From Akkermansia sp. (GTDB taxonomy: Bacteria; Verrucomicrobiota; Verrucomicrobiia; Verrucomicrobiales; Akkermansiaceae): a DNA stretch of 36,114 bases. This document shows positions 33,488 through 36,114 of the stretch, one piece after another. The DNA is taken from positions 1-36,114 of the forward strand of contig JAKSOV010000008.1 of the NCBI GenBank assembly GCA_024405415.1. Reading direction: 5' to 3'. The position numbers were made by a program, and so were the translations under genes. The notes under the pieces were generated by a model, which did not search any database, was not told where the DNA came from, and saw only the letters and a list, made by a program, of their open reading frames with translations. Every line of letters begins with the position of its first letter. Position 1 is the first letter of the stretch.

Positions 33488-34348
33488 TTAGTGCTCCTCT
33501 TCTTCATCTCCGCCGACCTGAGTCTTCAGGAAGATGGCGGTGAGCATCAGGAACACGAGAGCCTGCACGAAGCCGACGATAATCTCCAGCCCCATGAAGG
33601 GCAGCATGGCCGCAAAGCTGATGCCGCCCATCTTCTCGAGGATAGCCTCGCCCGCGTAGATGTTGCCGAACAAACGAGCGGCAAGAGCCACGGGGCGCAC
33701 GCAGATGGAGAGAATCTCAATCATGCCGACGAAGAAGAAAATCGGCAGCAGCGCGTATTTCAGGAAGCCCGTAAGGCCGCCCTTGGGCCCGAAGGTGTGC
33801 ATCAAAAAGTGCTTGATACCCTGCTCTCGCATCACCCAGATGAACCAGAGAATCGCGTAGCCGAAACCGAGGAAAATCGTCACGTTGAGGTCGGCATTCG
33901 CGCCGCGGAAGAGGGGCTTGCCGTCAAAGGTCACCTCGCCCACACCGGGGATGAGACCCATGTAGTTGCTCACCATGATGAGCAGGAACACGGTCGCAAA
34001 GTACCAGAAATACTTGCGGGCAAGGTACTTACCCGCCAGACCTTCCACAAAGTTGTACAGAGACTCAAAGACCCACTCCACGAAGTTCTGCAGCCCGCCG
34101 GGTACGCGCTGCATTTTGCGCGTGGCAAGGCGCAGCACCACGATGAGCAGCACCACGGCCAAGGTGAACATAATCAGAGAGTTGCTGATAGGCAGCGAGT
34201 GCCCCGGCCAGAAAGGAATGGGGATATCCCACAGCACGGGGGCATCCGAGGAAAGACCTTCCGCATGCTCCGCGCCCTCCGAGGCGCAAGCCACGCCGCT
34301 CATCAGCGTGAGACCGAGCAACATTGCCTTATTGAGAAAACTTTTCAT
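33488..34348 (-). CDS. atpB: ATP synthase F0 a subunit
   Basis: The proton-channel subunit, about 286 aa. The essential Arg is in ALAARLFGNIYAGE. Other family segments are GLQNFVEWVFESLYNFV and VSNYMGLIPGVG. The start is set at ATG 34348, which gives a signal-peptide-like N-terminus (MKSFLNKAMLLGLTLMSGVACASE); ATG 34369 would precede it. A cleavable N-terminal signal on AtpB is unusual compared with E. coli. The acidic tail is GGDEEEEH. No atpI precedes it; it is divergent from kdsB. Confidence 0.94.
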   Translation of the reverse strand: MKSFLNKAMLLGLTLMSGVACASEGAEHAEGLSSDAPVLWDIPIPFWPGHSLPISNSLIMFTLAVVLLIVVLRLATRKMQRVPGGLQNFVEWVFESLYNFVEGLAGKYLARKYFWYFATVFLLIMVSNYMGLIPGVGEVTFDGKPLFRGANADLNVTIFLGFGYAILWFIWVMREQGIKHFLMHTFGPKGGLTGFLKYALLPIFFFVGMIEILSICVRPVALAARLFGNIYAGEAILEKMGGISFAAMLPFMGLEIIVGFVQALVFLMLTAIFLKTQVGGDEEEEH

Positions 34349-34446
34349 GTGATTCTCTATTTCTACCATCTGCACCCCATAAACGCAAGGGAAAAAGTAC
34401 GGCAAAGTTGACTTTTTCTTTTACACACGTGCGCGTTGTTTTTTTC

Positions 34447-34475
34447 TTGTCAAATGACGACTGCTGCGGTAGCCT
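34447..34475 (+). promoter_or_regulatory. putative kdsB promoter
   Basis: TTGTCA (34447-34452) and a weak TAGCCT (34470-34475) are 17 bp apart; the transcription start would be near 34482, giving a 24-nt leader. The complementary strand of the -35 area reads TTGACA, so the divergent atpB promoter may overlap it. Confidence 0.4.
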
Positions 34476-34505
34476 GTAAGGCAACACCAAGCAGATTTCC
34501 CCGTT

Positions 34506-35327
34506 ATGTCTCAAAACATCCTCATCGTCATTCCCGCCCGCTATGCTTCCACCCGCCTTCCCGGCAAGCCCCTCGTGAAAATCGCGGGTGTGGAGATGAT
34601 TAAGCGCGTGGCGGACATCGCCGCCTCCATCTGCCGCCACAATGACAACTGCTCCTATGTGGTAGCCACGGATGACCAACGCATCGTGGACTACTGCACG
34701 GGAGCGGGCGTGCCCGCCGTGATGACCGCCGAGACCTGCCGCAGCGGCACGGAGCGCTGCTGGGATGCCGTGAGCCAACAGGCCGTCGCGCCCGATTTCA
34801 TCATCAACCTGCAGGGCGACAATCCCCTCTGCCCCCCGTGGGTCATCCAGCAGCTCATCGACGAGTGGAAGGCTTGCCCCGCCGATGTGTTCACCCCCTG
34901 CATCCACCTCGACTGGGCGGAGTACGACCGTCTGGTGGAGTCCAAGAAGACCACGCCTTACAGCGGCACGACCGTGCTCGTGAACAAAGACGGCTACGCC
35001 CTCGCCTTCTCCAAGAGCACCATCCCCGCCATCCGCAAGCCCGAGAAAGCGCGTGAGACGATGGAGAAGAGCCCCGTGCGCCGCCATGTCGGTCTGTACG
35101 CCTACACGCACACCGCGCTCAAGAACTATTTCGAGCTTCCCGAGTCCGACTACGAAAAGGGCTGCGTGGAGGGGCTGGAACAGATGCGCTTCCTCTACAA
35201 CGGGCTGCGTGTCAAGATGGTGGAGGTGACCTACCGCGGCCGCAAGACCACCAGCGGCGTGGACTCCCCCGAAGACGTCGCCCGCGTGGAGGCCATCCTG
35301 GCCGAGTACGGCGAATACGAGCTCTGA
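34506..35327 (+). CDS. kdsB: 3-deoxy-manno-octulosonate cytidylyltransferase
   Basis: Activates Kdo with CTP to CMP-Kdo for lipopolysaccharide inner core, cytosolic. The 273-aa protein shows the nucleotidyltransferase start IVIPARYASTRLPGKPL, VATDDQRI, the CRSGTERCWDA motif, NLQGDNPLCPP with the metal-binding Asp, and RRHVGLYAYT. It implies a Gram-negative outer membrane with Kdo-containing LPS. uppS starts 18 bp after the stop, so they are probably co-transcribed. Confidence 0.95.
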   Translation: MSQNILIVIPARYASTRLPGKPLVKIAGVEMIKRVADIAASICRHNDNCSYVVATDDQRIVDYCTGAGVPAVMTAETCRSGTERCWDAVSQQAVAPDFIINLQGDNPLCPPWVIQQLIDEWKACPADVFTPCIHLDWAEYDRLVESKKTTPYSGTTVLVNKDGYALAFSKSTIPAIRKPEKARETMEKSPVRRHVGLYAYTHTALKNYFELPESDYEKGCVEGLEQMRFLYNGLRVKMVEVTYRGRKTTSGVDSPEDVARVEAILAEYGEYEL

Positions 35328-35345
35328 TTTTCCCCTCCCGCTCTC

Positions 35346-36056
35346 ATGGATAAAAAGTCCAAACAGCCTCAGCACCTTGCCTTCATCATGGACGGCAACG
35401 GGCGCTGGGCCAAGCAGCACCTCCTGCCCCGCGCCACGGGGCACCTCAACGGTGTCAAAACCGTGCAGCGCGTCATCGACCTCTGCATCGAAAAACAAAT
35501 CCCTTGGGTGACGCTCTACGCCTTCTCTACAGAGAACTGGGGGCGCTCCAAGATGGAGGTCACCGCTCTCATGGGGATGCTCAAAAAATATCTTCAGGAG
35601 CGCACGCCCGAGATGATGGAAAAGGGGGTGCGCCTGCACGCCATCGGCGAGCTGTACATGCTCCCCGAGGACTGCCGGGAGGAGCTGGCCAAGGCCATCG
35701 AGACCACGAAGCACAACACGAAGCTCAACGTGGTGCTCGCCCTCTCCTACGGCTCGCGGCAGGAAATCACCGCCGCCGCCCGATCACTGGCCGAGCAGGT
35801 GAAAGCGGGCAGCCTCTCCCCCGAGGATATCACGCCCGAGCTGCTGGGGCAGAACCTCTACACCGCGGGCATGCCCGACCCCGACCTGCTCATCCGCACC
35901 AGCGGTGAGATGCGCATCTCGAACTACCTGCTCTGGCAGATTTCCTACGCCGAAATCCACGTCACGGACACCCTCTGGCCGGATTTCGACCGCGCCGATT
36001 TCGAGGAGGCCCTTGCCGCCTTCGCCGTCCGCGAACGGCGATACGGGAAAAGGTGA
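35346..36056 (+). CDS. uppS: isoprenyl (undecaprenyl) diphosphate synthase
   Basis: A cis-prenyltransferase that extends farnesyl-PP with isopentenyl-PP to make the lipid carrier for peptidoglycan and LPS. It has 236 aa. Motifs: FIMDGNGRWAKQ with the catalytic Asp, ATGHLNG, YAFSTENWGRSK, and RTSGEMRISNYLLWQISYAE. A phosphatidate cytidylyltransferase often follows in bacteria; here the window ends in a repeat array shortly after the stop. Confidence 0.95.
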   Translation: MDKKSKQPQHLAFIMDGNGRWAKQHLLPRATGHLNGVKTVQRVIDLCIEKQIPWVTLYAFSTENWGRSKMEVTALMGMLKKYLQERTPEMMEKGVRLHAIGELYMLPEDCREELAKAIETTKHNTKLNVVLALSYGSRQEITAAARSLAEQVKAGSLSPEDITPELLGQNLYTAGMPDPDLLIRTSGEMRISNYLLWQISYAEIHVTDTLWPDFDRADFEEALAAFAVRERRYGKR

Positions 36057-36062
36057 GACTCG

Positions 36063-36110
36063 ACAAATGAGGATTTGTAGATTTACTATGTACTAGGTAC
36101 TATGTACTAT
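36063..36110 (-). repeat. heptanucleotide repeat array (TAGTACM), right end
   Basis: Units TTACTAT (36083), GTACTAG, GTACTAT and GTACTAT (to 36110) are the reverse complement of the TAGTACM array at 5-34. Preceding it, ACAAAT-GAGG-ATTTGT (36063-36078) is a small inverted repeat whose reverse complement is partly shared with 34-54. The two ends of the window therefore carry related sequence in inverted orientation over about 50 bp, with the alternating C/A in the units out of phase. Confidence 0.85.
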
Positions 36111-36114
36111 TTTT

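Overview
The window looks like chromosome of a GC-rich, Gram-negative member of the Verrucomicrobiota, probably close to Akkermansia. The clues are a PEP-CTERM-type C-terminal remnant, an SHD1-type domain in a lipoprotein, a MurC-MurB fusion, Kdo activation (kdsB) for lipopolysaccharide, and many start codons without a Shine-Dalgarno sequence. Placement below phylum is inference.

Layout. 1-601: a heptanucleotide repeat array, tRNA-Cys with its own promoter and terminator, then a gene-free stretch of tandem hairpins. 602-4101 (+): rRNA methyltransferase (RlmI type), CPA2 K+/H+ antiporter, small membrane protein. 4237-7510 (-): secreted protein, 97-aa protein, mazG, thioredoxin-fold/SHD1 lipoprotein, TetR regulator. 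7655-11906 (+): a reduced division/cell-wall cluster, murC-murB fusion, ddl, ftsQ. 12110-13597 (-): lysS. 13890-17069 (-): K+ uptake operon trkH-trkA followed by a HAD phosphatase. 17248-23341 (-): class A PBP, an uncharacterised 469-aa protein, sufS, a 100-aa protein and a gamma-carbonic anhydrase. 23566-24479 (-): small membrane protein and NUDIX hydrolase. 24737-27621: accessory islet with a solitary phage-type major capsid gene, a PEP-CTERM 3' remnant fused to a 5'-truncated tyrosine recombinase, and a Fic protein with its own operators. 27776-34348 (-): complete F-type ATP synthase operon, transcribed atpB-E-F-H-A-G-D-C. 34506-36056 (+): kdsB and uppS.

How the genes work together. Most genes serve the envelope and ion or energy balance. 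MurCB, Ddl, FtsQ, the PBP and UppS act in peptidoglycan synthesis and division; KdsB in LPS; TrkAH and the CPA2 antiporter in K+ and pH balance; the ATP synthase in energy conversion.

The most unusual feature is a dispersed family of intergenic elements. Each has a tandem array of 7-bp units, usually 4-6. The unit differs between loci (TGTACAA, TAGTACM, AAATCAC, GTTGGAG, ATTTGTA, ATTTATC) but the 7-bp period is constant. In most, a short linker ending in about TTCGT leads to a GC-rich hairpin with a 3-4 nt loop, often followed by a terminator. Several arrays touch or overlap the stop codon of a neighbouring gene, one supplies a start codon, one encodes the hydrophobic core of a signal peptide, and one sits inside the ATP synthase operon. 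Related arrays lie in inverted orientation at the two ends of the window. Other points of note are a PBP lacking its transpeptidase SxxK and SxN residues, a MurB domain with Cys at the expected catalytic Ser, a Fic motif with Gln for His, and promoters placed so close to start codons that transcripts would be leaderless or nearly so.
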